A stretch of 64,000 nt of DNA from NCBI RefSeq assembly GCF_932526225.1, contig NC_064039.1, positions 17,966,586 to 18,030,585 on the forward strand, given 5' to 3'. The stretch's first letter is position 1; the number at the start of each line of letters is the position of its first letter. The stretch comes from Nematostella vectensis. Taxonomy: Eukaryota; Cnidaria; Anthozoa; Actiniaria; Edwardsiidae. The notes beneath the pieces were generated by a model. That model saw nothing but the letters and a program-made list of their open reading frames with translations. It was not told the origin of the DNA and made no database searches. Position numbers and translations under genes: made by a program. This document shows, piece by piece, positions 47,793-60,971 of the stretch.

Positions 47793-48910
47793 GCCGGGGA
47801 AAGTCAGGGTTCGAATGATACCATTTTCGGCTCATTTGGACAAGTATTAAGAATTTTGGTTTTTTGAAGTTTTTAGATTTTGGGCCTTTTTTGGACCTTG
47901 TTTGAACACTGAAAAACTCAAACTCCTCCAATCTTAACGTGCATAGATTCATTCGAAAGCCCTGGAAAAACCATATAGGCGCTCTGCAGTTTGTTTTCCA
48001 CCAAAGTCAATATTTGCCAAAATATTTTTGGTAGAATTTGCAATTTGGACCATTTTCAACCCCCAAAAAGTCGTACTTGCAAAATCGTTTCTGGAGATTT
48101 CTTTCGCTTATGATATAGAGATGCGCATGGACACTAAGCTCATACATGAAAGTATTGTTTTCTGCTTATTTCTGGTTCGTGGGAATTTTTTGAAAATCGA
48201 AAGAAATCGTCGGCACAGAAAAATTTTTGGGAAGTTTGCAAAAAAAAGTCTAAACTTCAATCTTCGTCCTGAATCTTTCTTAGTTAGTGTCTACTAGCAT
48301 AGTTGGACCTTCCCCGTGACTTTGGGCAGGCTACGACTAACTTCAGAAATGCTCATATTCTACCTTGGACCACTTTTGGACCTTGTTTGACAACTGAAAA
48401 ACTCAAACTCATCCAATCTTAACGTGCATAAGCTCATTCGAAAGCTCTTGAAAAACCATATAGGCGCTAGGCAGTTTGTTGTCCTCCAAAGTCAATATTT
48501 GCAAAGTTTTTCTAGGGAGAAGGTGCAATTTGGCCTTTTTTCCGGCCTTTTTTAACAGCTTTACTTTGAAGCTATGCTTTTGATTTTCTAACCTTTACTA
48601 AGTGCTGATACTTTCTTCATGCTGACCAAGTTTGAGATCAATCGGACTTAATTCCTAGTCCCCAGGCCCTACTCAAAATGTCTCTGAAGGTAGGGAAAAA
48701 GATTACCGGCTTTTGTCAAATCTTGATCGATTCGAAATCTGATTGCAGGTCTAGATAGCCCTTTATGAGTACATAGATCTTACCGAGTTTGAGAATTTTA
48801 GCTCAAGTATATAGACCCGAAAAGTTGTCCCCTACCTTCCGGGACACAGTTTTTTGGGAAAAAATTTCTGCGCATGCGCACTTATAAAAAAACCGAATAG
48901 CGCAACACAC
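47793..48910. repeat. Hybrid unit g/i
   Basis: Head GCCGGGGAAAGTC and beta1 at 47909-48393 are g (GACTTTGGGCAGG at 48319-48330). From TTTGACAACTG (C at 48391) it is i (TTACCGGC, TCAAATCTTG, CTTATAAAAAAACC). Switch within about 48326-48390. GCAGGTCTAG breaks the dyad. Confidence 0.85.
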
Positions 48911-49532
48911 GCCGGGGAATGTCGGGGTTCGAATGATACCATTTTCGGCTCATTTGGACAAGTATTAAGAAGTTTGGTTTTTTGAAGTTTTTAGATTTTG
49001 GACCTTGTTTGAACACTGAAAAACTCAAACTCATCCAATCTTAACGTGCAAAGGCCCATTCGAAAGCTCTTGAAAAACCATATAGGCGCTAGGCAGTTTG
49101 TTGTCCTCCAAAGTCAATATTTGCAAAGTTTTTCTAGAGAGAAGGTGCAATTTGGCCTTTTTTCCGGCCTTTTTTAACAGCTTTACTTTGAAGCTATGCT
49201 TTTGATTTTCTAACCTTTACTAAGTGCTGATACTGTCTTCATGCTGTCCAAGTTTGAGATCAATCGGACTTAATTCCTAGTCCCCAGGCCCTACTCAAAA
49301 TGTCCCGGAAGGTAGGGAAAAAGATTAGCGGCTTTTGTCAATTCTTGATCGATTCGAAATCTGATTGCAGGGTTAGATAGCCCTTTATGAGTACAAAGAT
49401 ATTGCCGAGTTTGAGAATTTTAGCTCAAGTATATAGACCCGAAAAGTTGTCCCCTACCCTCCGGGACACAGTTTTTTTAGAAAAAATTTCTGCGCATGCG
49501 CACTTATGAAAAAACCGAATAGCGCAACACAC
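48911..49532. repeat. Unit, class j
   Basis: No beta; GTGCAAAGGCCC form as in 5717. Confidence 0.9.
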
Positions 49533-50649
49533 GCCGGGGAATGTCAGGGTTCGAATGATACCATTTTCGGCTCATTTGGACAAGTATTAAGAATTTTGGT
49601 TTTTTGAAGTTTTTAGATTTTGGACCTTTTTAGGACCTTATTTGAACACTGAAAAACTCAAACTCCTCCAATCTTAACGTGCATAGATTCATTCGAAAGC
49701 TCTGGAAAAACCATATAGGCGCTCTGCAGTTTGTTTTCCTCCAAAGTCAATATTTGCCAAAATATATTTGGTAGAATGTGCAATTTAAACCATTTTTAAC
49801 CCCCAAAAAGTCGTACTTGCAAAATCGTTTCTGGAGATTTCTTTCTCTTATGATATAGAGATGCGCATGGACACTAAGCTCTTACATCAAAGTCATGTTT
49901 GCTGCTTATTCTTGGCTCGTGGGAATTTTTTGAATATCGAAAGAAATCGTCGGCACAGAAAAATTTTTGGGAAGTTTGCAAAAAAAAGTCTAAACTTCAA
50001 TCTTCGTCCTGAATCTTTCTTAGTTAGTGTCTACTAGCATAGTTGGACCTTCCGCGTGACTTTGGGCAGGCTACGACTAACTTCAGAAATGCTCATATTC
50101 TACCTTGGACCACTTTTGGACCTTGTTGGACAACTGAAAAACTCAAACTCATCCAATCTTAACGTGCATAAGCTCATTCGAAAGCTCTTGAAAAACCATA
50201 TAGGCGCTAGGCAGTTTGTTGTCCTCCAAAGTCAATATTTGCAAAGTTTTTCTAGGGAGAAGGTGCAATTTGGCCATTTTTCCGGCCTTTTTTAACAGCT
50301 TTAATTTGAAGCTAAGCTTTTGATTTTGTAACCTTTACTAATTGCTGATACTTTCTTCATGATGACCAAGTTTGAGATCAATCGGACTCAATGCCTAGTC
50401 CCCAGGCCCTACTCAAAATGTCCTGGAAGGTAGGAAAAAAGATAAGCGGCTTTTGTCAATTCTTGATCGATTCGAAATCTGATTGCAGGGTTAGATAGCC
50501 CTTTATGAGTACATAGATCTTACCGAGTTTGAGAATTTTAGCTCAAGTATATAGACCCGAAAAGTTGTCCCCTACCCTCCGGGACACAGTTTCTTGGAAA
50601 TAATTTCTGCGCATGCGTACTTATGAAAAAACCGAATAGCGCAACACAC
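49533..50649. repeat. Hybrid unit a/c
   Basis: Class a through beta2 (49649-50133) and into the second C (CATAAGCTC, A at 50171). From GGCCATTTTTCC (A at 50276) it is c. Switch within 50172-50275. CGGACTCAATGCC is private. Confidence 0.88.
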
Positions 50650-51280
50650 GCCGGGGAATGTCAGGGTTCCAATGATACCATTTTCGGCTAATTTGGACAA
50701 GTATTAAGAATTTTGGTTTTTTGAAGTTTTTAGATTTTGGACCTTTTTTGGACCTTGTTTGAGCACTGAAAAACTCAATATCATCCAATCTTAACGTGCA
50801 TAGGCTCATTCGAAAGCTCCTGAAAAACCATATAGGCGCTAGGCAGTTTGTTGTCCTCCAAAGTCAGTATTTGCAAAGTTTTTCTAGGGAGAAGGTGCAA
50901 TTTGGCCTTATTTCCGGCCTTTTTTAACAGCTTTACGTTGAAGCTATGCTTTTGATTTTCTAACCTTTACTAAGTGCTGATACTTTCTTCATGCTGACCA
51001 AGTTTGAGATCAATCGGACTTAATTCCTAGTCCCCAGGCCCTACTCAAAATGTCCCGGAAGGAAGGGAAAAAGATTACCGGCGTTTGTCAATTCTTGATC
51101 GATTCGAAATCTGATTGCAGGGTTAGATAGCCCTTTATTAGTATATATATCTTACCTAGTTTGAGAATTTTAGCTCAAGTATATAGACCCGAAAAGTTGT
51201 CCCCTACCCTCCGTGACACAGTTTTTTTTTTAAATTTCTGCGCTTGCGCACTTATGAAAAAACCGAATGGCGCAACACAC
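50650..51280. repeat. Unit, class d
   Basis: No beta, long head. Private CTTTACGTTGAAG. Confidence 0.9.
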
Positions 51281-51919
51281 GCCGGGGAATGTCAGGGTTC
51301 GAATGATACCATTTTCGGCTCATTTGGAAAAGTATTAAGAATTTGGGTTTATTGAAGTTTTTAGATTTTGGACCTTTTTTGGACCTTGTTTGAACACTGA
51401 AAAAAAAAAAACTCATCCAATCTTAACGTGCATAGGCTCATTCGAAAGCTCCTGAAAAACCATATAGGCGCTAGGCAGTTTGTTGTCCTCCAAAGTCAAT
51501 ATTTGCAAAGTTTTTCTAAGGAGAAGGTGCAATTTGGCCTTTTTTCCGGCCTTTTTTAACAGCTTTACTTCGAAGCTATGCTTTTGATTTTCTAACTTTA
51601 TCTTTACTAAATGCTGATACTTTCGTCATGCTGACCAAGTTTGAGATCAATCGGACTTAATTCCTAGTCCCCAGGCCCTACTCAAAATGTCTCTGAAGGT
51701 AGGGAAAAAGATTAGCGGCTTTTGTCAATTCTTGATCGATTCGAAATCTGATTGCAGGGTTAGATAGCCCTTTATGAGTACATAGATCTTACCGAGTTTG
51801 AGAATTTTAGCTCAAGTATATAGACCTGAAAAGTTGTCCCCTACCTTCCGGGACACAGTTTTTTTGGAAAAAATTTCTGCGCATGCGCACTTATGAAAAA
51901 AACGAATAGCGCAACACAC
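51281..51919. repeat. Unit, class e (poly-A)
   Basis: A run of 12 at 51400-51411, the shortest in the window. Confidence 0.9.
51400..51411. repeat. Poly-A tract of class e, 12 A
   Basis: Same site, shortest allele in the window. Confidence 0.9.
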
Positions 51920-52540
51920 GCCGGGGAATGTTAGGGTTCGAATGATACCATTTTCGGCTCATTTGGACAAGTATTAAGAAGTTTTGTTTTTGGAAGTTTT
52001 TAGATTTTGGACCTTGTTTGAACACTGAAAAACTCAAACTCATCCAATCTTAACGTGCATAGGCTGATTCGAAAGCTCTTGAAAAACCATATAGGCGCTA
52101 GGCAGTTTGTTGTCCTCCAAAGTCAATATTTGCAAAGTTTTTCTAGGGAGAATGTGCAATTTGGCCTTTTTTCCGGCCTTTTTAACAGCTTTACTTTGAA
52201 GCTATGCTTTTGATTTTCTAACCTTTACTAAGTGCTGATACTTTCTTCATGCCGACCAAGTTTGAGATCAATCGGACTTAATTCCTAGTCCCCAGGCCCT
52301 ACTCAAAATGTCCCGGAAGGTAGGGAAAAAGATTAGCGGCTTTTGTCAATTCTTGATCGATTCGATATCTGATTGCAGGGTTAGATAGCCCTTTATGAGT
52401 ACAAAGATATTGCCGAGTTTGAGAATTTTAGCTCAAGTATATAGACCCGAAAAGTTGTCCCCTACCCTCCGGGACACAGTTTTTTTGGAAAAAATTTCTG
52501 CACATGCGCACTTATGAAAAATCCGATTAGCGCAACACAC
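51920..52540. repeat. Unit, class f
   Basis: No beta; starts AATGTTAGGG (private), ends with TGCACATGCGCA. Confidence 0.9.
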
Positions 52541-54148
52541 GCCGGGGAAAGTCAGGGTTCGAATGATACCATTTTCGGCTCATTTGGACAAGTATTAAGA
52601 ATTTTGGTTTTTTGAAGTTTTTAGATTTTGGGCCTTTTTTGGACCTTGTTTGAACACTGAAAAACTCAAACTCCTCCAATCTTAACGTGCATAGATTCAT
52701 TCGAAAGCCCTGGAAAAACCATATAGGCGCTCTGCAGTTTGTTTTCCACCAAAGTCAATATTTGCCAAAATATTTTTGGTAGAATTTGCAATTTGGACCA
52801 TTTTCAACCCCCAAAAAGTCGTACTTGCAAAATCGTTTCTGGAGATTTCTTTCGCTTATGATATAGAGATGCGCATGGACACTAAGCTCATACATGAAAG
52901 TATTGTTTGCTGCTTATTTCTGGTTCGTGGGAATTTTTTGAAAATCGAAAGAAATCGTCGGCACAGAAAAATTTTTGGGAAGTTTGCAAAAAAAAGTCTA
53001 AACTTCAATCTTCGTCCTGAATCTTTCTTAGTTAGTGTCTACTAGCATAGTTGGACCTTCCCCGTGACTTTGGGCAGGCTACGACTAACTTCAGAAATGC
53101 TCATATTCTACCTTGGACCACTTTTGGACCTTGTTTGAGCACTGAAAAACTCAAACTCATCCAATCTTAACGTGCATAGGCTAATTCGAAAGCTCTTGAA
53201 AAACCATATAGGCGCTAGGCAGTTTGTTTTCCTCCAAAGTCAATATTTGCCAAAATATATTTGGTAGAATGTGCAATTTGAACCATTTTTAACCCCCAAA
53301 AAGTCGTACTTGCAAAATCGTTTCTGGAGATTTCTTTCTCTTATGATATAGAGATGCGCATGGACACTAAGCTCTTACATCAAAGTCATGTTTGCTGCTT
53401 ATTCTTGGCTCGTGGGAATTTTTTGAATATCGAAAGAAATCGTCGGCACAGAAAAATTTTTGGGAAGTTTGCAAAAAAAAGTCTAAACTTCAATCTTCGT
53501 CCTGAATCTTTCTTAGTTAGTGTCTACTAGCATAGTTGGACCTTCCGCGTGACTTTGGGCAGGCTACGACTAACTTCAGAAATGCTCATATTCTACCTTG
53601 GACCACTTTTTGACCTTGTTGGACAACTGAAAAACTCAAACTAATCCAATCTTAACGTGCATAAGCTCATTCCAAAGCTCTTGAAAAACCATATAGGCGC
53701 TAGGCAGTTTGTTGTCCTCCAAAGTCAATATTTGCAAAGTTTTTCTAGGGAGAAGGTGCAATTTGGCCTTTTTTCCGGCCTTTTTTAACAGCTTTACTTT
53801 GAAGCTATGCTTTTGATTTTCTAACTTTATCTTTACTAAATGCTGATACTTTCGTCATGCTGACCAAGTTTGAGATCAATCGGACTTAATTCCTAGTCCC
53901 CAGGCCCTACTCAAAATGTCTCTGAAGGTAGGGAAAAAGATTAGCGGCTTTTGTCAATTCTTGATCGATTCGAAATCTGATTGCAGGGTTAGATAGCCCT
54001 TTATGAGTACATAGATCTTACCGAGTTTGAGAATTTTAGCTCAAGTATATAGACCCGAAAAGTTGTCCCCTACCTTCCGGGACACAGTTTTTTGGGAAAA
54101 AATTTCTGCGCATGCGCACTTATGAAAAAACCGAATAGCGCAACACAC
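52541..54148. repeat. Unit, class g (two beta)
   Basis: GCCGGGGAAAGTC head, beta1 at 52657-53141 and beta2 at 53142-53626. CTAATCCAATC and CATTCCAAAG match the g unit at 24282, its positional counterpart in copy 3. Confidence 0.9.
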
Positions 54149-54770
54149 GCCGGGGAATGTCAGGGTTCGAATGATACCATTTTCGGCTCATTTGGACAAG
54201 TATTAAGAAGTTTTGTTTTTGGAAGTTTTTAGATTTTGGACCTTGTTTGAACACTGAAAAACTCAAACTCATCCAATCTTAACGTGCATAGGCTGATTCG
54301 AAAGCTCTTGAAAAACCATATAGGCGCTAGGCAGTTTGTTGTCCTCCAAAGTCAATATTTGCAAAGTTTTTCTAGGGAGAATGTGCAATTTGGCCTTTTT
54401 TTCCGGCCTTTTTAACAGCTTTACTTTGAAGCTATGCTTTTGATTTTCTAACCTTTACTAAGTGCTGATACTTTCTTCATGCCGACCAAGTTTGAGATCA
54501 ATCGGACTTAATTCCTAGTCCCCAGGCCCTACTCAAATTGTCCCGGAAGGTAGGGAAAAAGATTAGCGGCTTTTGTCAATTCTTGATCGATTCGATATCT
54601 GATTGCAGGGTTAGATAGCCCTTTATGAGTACAAAGATATTGCCGAGTTTGAGAATTTTAGCTCAAGTATATAGACCCGAAAAGTTGTCCCCTACCCTCC
54701 GGGACACAGTTTTTTTGGAAAAAATTTCTGCGCATGCGCACTTATGAAAAATCCGATTAGCGCAACACAC
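54149..54770. repeat. Unit, class h
   Basis: No beta; internal form (CAAATTGTCC). Confidence 0.9.
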
Positions 54771-56378
54771 GCCGGGGAATGTCAGGGTTCGAATGATACC
54801 ATTTTCGGCTCATTTGGACAAGTATTAAGAATTTTGGTTTTTTGAAGTTTTTAGATTTTGGGCCTTTTTTGGACCTTGTTTGAACACTGAAAAACTCAAA
54901 CTCCTCCAATCTTAACGTGCATAGATTCATTCGAAAGCCCTGGAAAAACCATATAGGCGCTCTGCAGTTTGTTTTCCACCAAAGTCAATATTTGCCAAAA
55001 TATTTTTGGTAGAATTTGCAATTTGGACCATTTTCAACCCCCAAAAAGTCGTACTTGCAAAATCGTTTCTGGAGATTTCTTTCGCTTATGATATAGAGAT
55101 GCGCATGGACACTAAGCTCATACATGAAAGTATTGTTTGCTGCTTATTTCTGGTTCGTGGGAATTTTTTGAAAATCGAAAGAAATCGTCGGCACAGAAAA
55201 ATTTTTGGGAAGTTTGCAAAAAAAAGTCTAAACTTCAATCTTCGTCCTAAATCTTTCTTAGTTAGTGTCTACTAGCATAGTTGGACCTTCCCCGTGACTT
55301 TGGGCAGGCTACGACTAACTTCAGAAATGCTCATATTCTACCTTGGACCACTTTTGGACCTTGTTTGAGCACTGAAAAACTCAAACTCATCCAATCTTAA
55401 CGTGCATAGGCTAATTCGAAAGCTCTTGAAAAACCATATAGGCGCTAGGCAGTTTGTTTTCCTCCAAAGTCAATATTTGCCAAAATATATTTGGTAGAAT
55501 GTGCAATTTGAACCATTTTTAACCCCCAAAAAGTCGTACTTGCAAAATCGTTTCTGGAGATTTCTTTCTCTTATGATATAGAGATGCGCATGGACACTAA
55601 GCTCTTACATCAAAGTCATGTTTGCTGCTTATTCTTGGCTCGTGGGAATTTTTTGAATATCGAAAGAAATCGTCGGCACAGAAAAATTTTTGGGAAGTTT
55701 GCAAAAAAAAGTCTAAACTTCAATCTTCGTCCTGAATCTTTCTTAGTTAGTGTCTACTAGCATAGTTGGACCTTCCGCGTGACTTTGGGCAGGCTACGAC
55801 TAACTTCAGAAATGCTCATATTCTACCTTGGACCACTTTTTGACCTTGTTGGACAACTGAAAAACTCAAACTCATCCAATCTTAACGTGCATAAGCTCAT
55901 TCGAAAGCTCTTGAAAAACCATATAGGCGCTAGGCAGTTTGTTGTCCTCCAAAGTCAATATTTGCAAAGTTTTTCTAGGGAGAAGGTGCAATTTGGCCTT
56001 TTTTCCGGCCTTTTTTAACAGCTTTACTTTGAAGCTATGCTTTTGATTTTCTAACTTTATCTTTACTAAATGCTGATACTTTCGTCATGCTGACCAAGTT
56101 TGAGATCAATCGGACTTAATTCCTAGTCCCCAGGCCCTACTCAAAATGTCTCTGAAGGTAGGGAAAAAGATTAGCGGCTTTTGTCAATTCTTGATCGATT
56201 CGAAATCTGATTGCAGGGTTAGATAGCCCTTTATGAGTACATAGATCTTACCGAGTTTGAGAATTTTAGCTCAAGTATATAGACCCGAAAAGTTGTCCCC
56301 TACCTTCCGGGACACAGTTTTTTTGGAAAAAATTTCTGCGCATGCGCACTTATGAAAAAACCGAATAGCGCAACACAC
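54771..56378. repeat. Unit, class g (two beta)
   Basis: Beta1 at 54887-55371 and beta2 at 55372-55856. Has CACTAAGCTCATAC and CACTTTTTGACC, the marks of a first-position g, although it is in second position. CGTCCTAAATC is private. Confidence 0.9.
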
Positions 56379-57000
56379 GCCGGGGAATGTCAGGGTTCGA
56401 ATGATACCATTTTCGGCTCATTTGGACAAGTATTAAGAAGTTTTGTTTTTGGAAGTTTTTAGATTTTGGACCTTGTTTGAACACTGAAAAACTCAAACTC
56501 ATCCAATCTTAACGTGCATAGGCTGATTCGAAAGCTCTTGAAAAACCATATAGGCGCTAGGCAGTTTGTTGTCCTCCAAAGTCAATATTTGCAAAGTTTT
56601 TCTAGGGAGAATGTGCAATTTGGCCTTTTTTTCCGGCCTTTTTAACAGCTTTACTTTGAAGCTATGCTTTTGATTTTCTAACCTTTACTAAGTGCTGATA
56701 CTTTCTTCATGCCGACCAAGTTTGAGATCAATCGGACTTAATTCCTAGTCCCCAGGCCCTACTCAAATTGTCCCGGAAGGTAGGGAAAAAGATTAGCGGC
56801 TTTTGTCAATTCTTGATCGATTCGATATCTGATTGCAGGGTTAGATAGCCCTTTATGAGTACAAAGATATTGCCGAGTTTGAGAATTTTAGCTCAAGTAT
56901 ATAGACCCGAAAAGTTGTCCCCTACCCTCCGGGACACAGTTTTTTTGGAAAAAATTTCTGCGCATGCGCACTTATGAAAAATCCGATTAGCGCAACACAC
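56379..57000. repeat. Unit, class h
   Basis: No beta; internal form (CAAATTGTCC). Confidence 0.9.
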
Positions 57001-58608
57001 GCCGGGGAATGTCAGGGTTCGAATGATACCATTTTCGGCTCATTTGGACAAGTATTAAGAATTTTGGTTTTTTGAAGTTTTTAGATTTTGGGCCTTTTTT
57101 GGACCTTGTTTGAACACTGAAAAACTCAAACTCCTCCAATCTTAACGTGCATAGATTCATTCGAAAGCCCTGGAAAAACCATATAGGCGCTCTGCAGTTT
57201 GTTTTCCACCAAAGTCAATATTTGCCAAAATATTTTTGGTAGAATTTGCAATTTGGACCATTTTCAACCCCCAAAAAGTCGTACTTGCAAAATCGTTTCT
57301 GGAGATTTCTTTCGCTTATGATATAGAGATGCGCATGGACATTAAGCTCATACATGAAAGTATTGTTTGCTGCTTATTTCTGGTTCGTGGGAATTTTTTG
57401 AAAATCGAAAGAAATCGTCGGCACAGAAAAATTTTTGGGAAGTTTGCAAAAAAAAGTCTAAACTTCAATCTTCGTCCTGAATCTTTCTTAGTTAGTGTCT
57501 ACTAGCATAGTTGGACCTTCCCCGTGACTTTGGGCAGGCTACGACTAACTTCAGAAATGCTCATATTCTACCTTGGACCACTTTTGGACCTTGTTTGAGC
57601 ACTGAAAAACTCAAACTCATCCAATCTTAACGTGCATAGGCTAATTCGAAAGCTCTTGAAAAACCATATAGGCGCTAGGCAGTTTGTTTTCCTCCAAAGT
57701 CAATATTTGCCAAAATATATTTGGTAGAATGTGCAATTTGAACCATTTTTAACCCCCAAAAAGTCGTACTTGCAAAATCGTTTCTGGAGATTTCTTTCTC
57801 TTATGATATAGAGATGCGCATGGACACTAAGCTCTTACATCAAAGTCATGTTTGCTGCTTATTCTTGGCTCGTGGGAATTTTTTGAATATCGAAAGAAAT
57901 CGTCGGCACAGAAAAATTTTTGGGAAGTTTGCAAAAAAAAGTCTAAACTTCAATCTTCGTCCTGAATCTTTCTTAGTTAGTGTCTACTAGCATAGTTGGA
58001 CCTTCCGCGTGACTTTGGGCAGGCTACGACTAACTTCAGAAATGCTCATATTCTACCTTGGACCACTTTTTGACCTTGTTGGACAACTGAAAAACTCAAA
58101 CTCATCCAATCTTAACGTGCATAAGCTCATTCGAAAGCTCTTGAAAAACCATATAGGCGCTAGGCAGTTTGTTGTCCTCCAAAGTCAATATTTGCAAAGT
58201 TTTTCTAGGGAGAAGGTGCAATTTGGCCTTTTTTCCGGCCTTTTTTAACAGCTTTACTTTGAAGCTATGCTTTTGATTTTCTAACTTTATCTTTACTAAA
58301 TGCTGATACTTTCGTCATGCTGACCAAGTTTGAGATCAATCGGACTTAATTCCTAGTCCCCAGGCCCTACTCAAAATGTCTCTGAAGGTAGGGAAAAAGA
58401 TTAGCGGCTTTTGTCAATTCTTGATCGATTCGAAATCTGATTGCAGGGCTAGATAGCCCTTTATGAGTACATAGATCTTACCGAGTTTGAGAATTTTAGC
58501 TCAAGTATATAGACCCGAAAAGTTGTCCCCTACCTTCCGGGACACAGTTTTTTTGGAAAAAATTTCTGCGCATGCGCACTTATGAAAAAACCGAATAGCG
58601 CAACACAC
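57001..58608. repeat. Unit, class g (two beta)
   Basis: Beta1 at 57117-57601 (CATTAAGCTC) and beta2 at 57602-58086 (CACTTTTTGACC). Its tail has AGGGCTAGATAGCCCT at 58445-58460, otherwise an i-lineage variant, in an a/g-type tail. Confidence 0.9.
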
Positions 58609-59230
58609 GCCGGGGAATGTCAGGGTTCGAATGATACCATTTTCGGCTCATTTGGACAAGTATTAAGAAGTTTTGTTTTTGGAAGTTTTTAGATTTTGGA
58701 CCTTGTTTGAACACTGAAAAACTCAAACTCATCCAATCTTAACGTGCATAGGCTGATTCAAAAGCTCTTGAAAAACCATATAGGCGCTAGGCAGTTTGTT
58801 GTCCTCCAAAGTCAATATTTGCAAAGTTTTTCTAGGGAGAATGTGCAATTTGGCCTTTTTTTCCGGCCTTTTTAACAGCTTTACTTTGAAGCTATGCTTT
58901 TGATTTTCTAACCTTTACTAAGTGCTGATACTTTCTTCATGCCGACCAAGTTTGAGATCAATCGGACTTAATTCCTAGTCCCCAGGCCCTACTCAAAATG
59001 TCCCGGAAGGTAGGGAAAAAGATTAGCGGCTTTTGTCAATTCTTGATCGATTCGATATCTGATTGCAGGGTTAGATAGCCCTTTATGAGTACAAAGATAT
59101 TGCCGAGTTTGAGAATTTTAGCTCAAGTATATAGACCCGAAAAGTTGTCCCCTACCCTCCTGGACACAGTTTTTTTGGAAAAAATTTCTGCGCATGCGCA
59201 CTTATGAAAAATCCGATTAGCGCAACACAC
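58609..59230. repeat. Unit, class h* (last h)
   Basis: No beta; GATTCAAAAG and CAAAATGTCC. CCTCCTGGACAC is private. Confidence 0.9.
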
Positions 59231-60349
59231 GCCGGGGAATGTCAGGGTTCGAATGATACCATTTTCGGCTCATTTGGACAAGTATTAAGAATTTTGGTTT
59301 TTTGAAGTTTTTAGATTTTGGGCATTTTTTGGACCTTGTTTGAACACTGAAAAACTCAAACTCCTCCAATCTTAACGTGCATAGATTCATTCGAAAGCCC
59401 TGGAAAAACCATATAGGCGCTCTGCAGTTTGTTTTCCACCAAAGTCAATATTTGCCAAAATATTTTTGGTAGAATTTGCAATTTGGACCATTTTCAACCC
59501 CCAAAAAGTCGTACTTGCAAAATCGTTTCTGGAGATTTCTTTCGCTTATGATATAGAGATGCGCATGGACACTAAGCTCTTACATCAAAGTCATGTTTGC
59601 TGCTTATTCTTGGCTCGTGGGAATTTTTCTAATATCGAAAGAAATCGTCGGCACAGAAAAATTTTTGAGTAGTTTGCAAAAAAAAAGTCTAAACTTCAAT
59701 CTTCGTCCTGAATCTTTCTTAGTTAGTGTCTACTAGCATAGTTGGACCTTCCCCGTGACTTTGAGCAGGCTACGACTAACTTCAGAAATGCTCATATTCT
59801 ACCTTGGACCACTTTTGGACCTTGTTTGACAACTGAAAAACTCAAACTCATCCAATCTTAACGTGCATAAGCTCATTCGAAAGCTCTTGAAAAACCATAT
59901 AGGCGCTAGGCAGTTTGTTGTCCTCCAAAGTCAATATTTGCAAAGTTTTTCTAGGGAGAAGGTGCAATTTGGCCTTTTTTCCGGCCTTTTTTAACAGCTT
60001 TACTTTGAAGCTATGCTTTTGATTTTCTAACCTTTACTAAGTGCTGATACTTTCTTCATGCTGACCAAGTTTGAGATCAATCGGACTTAATTCCTAGTCC
60101 CCAGGCCCTACTCAAAATGTCTCTGAAGGTAGGGAAAAAGATTACCGGCTTTTGTCAAATCTTGATCGATTCGAAATCTGATTGCAGGGCTAGATAGCCC
60201 TTTATGAGTACATAGATCTTACCGAGTTTGAGAATTTTAGCTCAAGTATATAGACCCGAAAAGTTGTCCCCTACCTTCCGGGACACAGTTTTTTGGGAAA
60301 AAATTTCTGCGCATGCGCACTTATAAAAAAACCGAATAGCGCAACACAC
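59231..60349. repeat. Unit, class i
   Basis: Beta3 at 59347-59832 with TTTGAGTAG. Private GGGCATTTTTTGG in the head. Confidence 0.9.
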
Positions 60350-60971
60350 GCCGGGGAACGTCGGGGTTCGAATGATACCATTTTCGGCTCATTTGGACAA
60401 GTATTAAGAATTTTGGTTTTTTGAAGTTTTTAGATTTTGGACCTTGTTTGAACACTGAAAAACTCAAACTCATCCAATCTTAACGTGCAAAGGCCCATTC
60501 GAAAGCTCTTGAAAAACCATATAGGCGCTAGGCAGTTTGTTGTCCTCCAAAGTCAATATTTGCAAAGTTTTTCTAGAGAGAAGGTGCAATTTGGCCTTTT
60601 TTCCGGCCTTTTTTAACAGCTTTACTTTGAAGCTATGCTTTTGATTTTCTAACCTTTACTAAGTGCTGATACTGTCTTCATGCTGTCCAAGTTTGAGATC
60701 AATCGGACTTAATTCCTAGTCCCCAGGCCCTACTCAAAATGTCCCGGAAGGTAAGGAAAAAGATTAGCGGCTTTTGTCAATTCTTGATCGATTCGAAATC
60801 TGATTGCAGGGTTAGATAGCCCTTTATGAGTACATAGATATTGCCGAGTTTGAGAATTTTAGCTCAAGTATATAGACCCGAAAAGTTGTCCCCTACCCTC
60901 CGGGACACAGTTTTTTTAGAAAAAATTTCTGCGCATGCGCACTTATAAAAAAAACGAATAGCGCAACACAC
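60350..60971. repeat. Unit, class j
   Basis: No beta; GTGCAAAGGCCC. Private GGGGAACGTCGGGG at the unit mark, AAGAATTTTGG in the head and GGTAAGGAAAAAG. Confidence 0.9.

Larger units (their letters stand above)
40319..49532. repeat. HOR copy 6 (a h bbb-unit h g/c d e f g/i j)
   Basis: Ten units. Includes the longest unit (42064-44158, three beta modules), and two hybrids that splice class g to c (44781) and class g to i (47793). Because of the second hybrid the g-h sub-repeat is missing altogether. Confidence 0.85.
52541..59230. repeat. g-h sub-repeat, three copies
   Basis: Starts at 52541, 54771 and 57001, exactly 2230 bp apart. The second g carries first-position marks, so the first pair was probably copied. 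Confidence 0.92.
49533..60971. repeat. HOR copy 7 (a/c d e f (gh)x3 i j)
   Basis: Twelve units, 11,439 bp. Canonical except that the first unit is an a/c hybrid, which removes class b and the beta module of c. Three full g-h pairs are present, as in copy 2. Confidence 0.88.
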
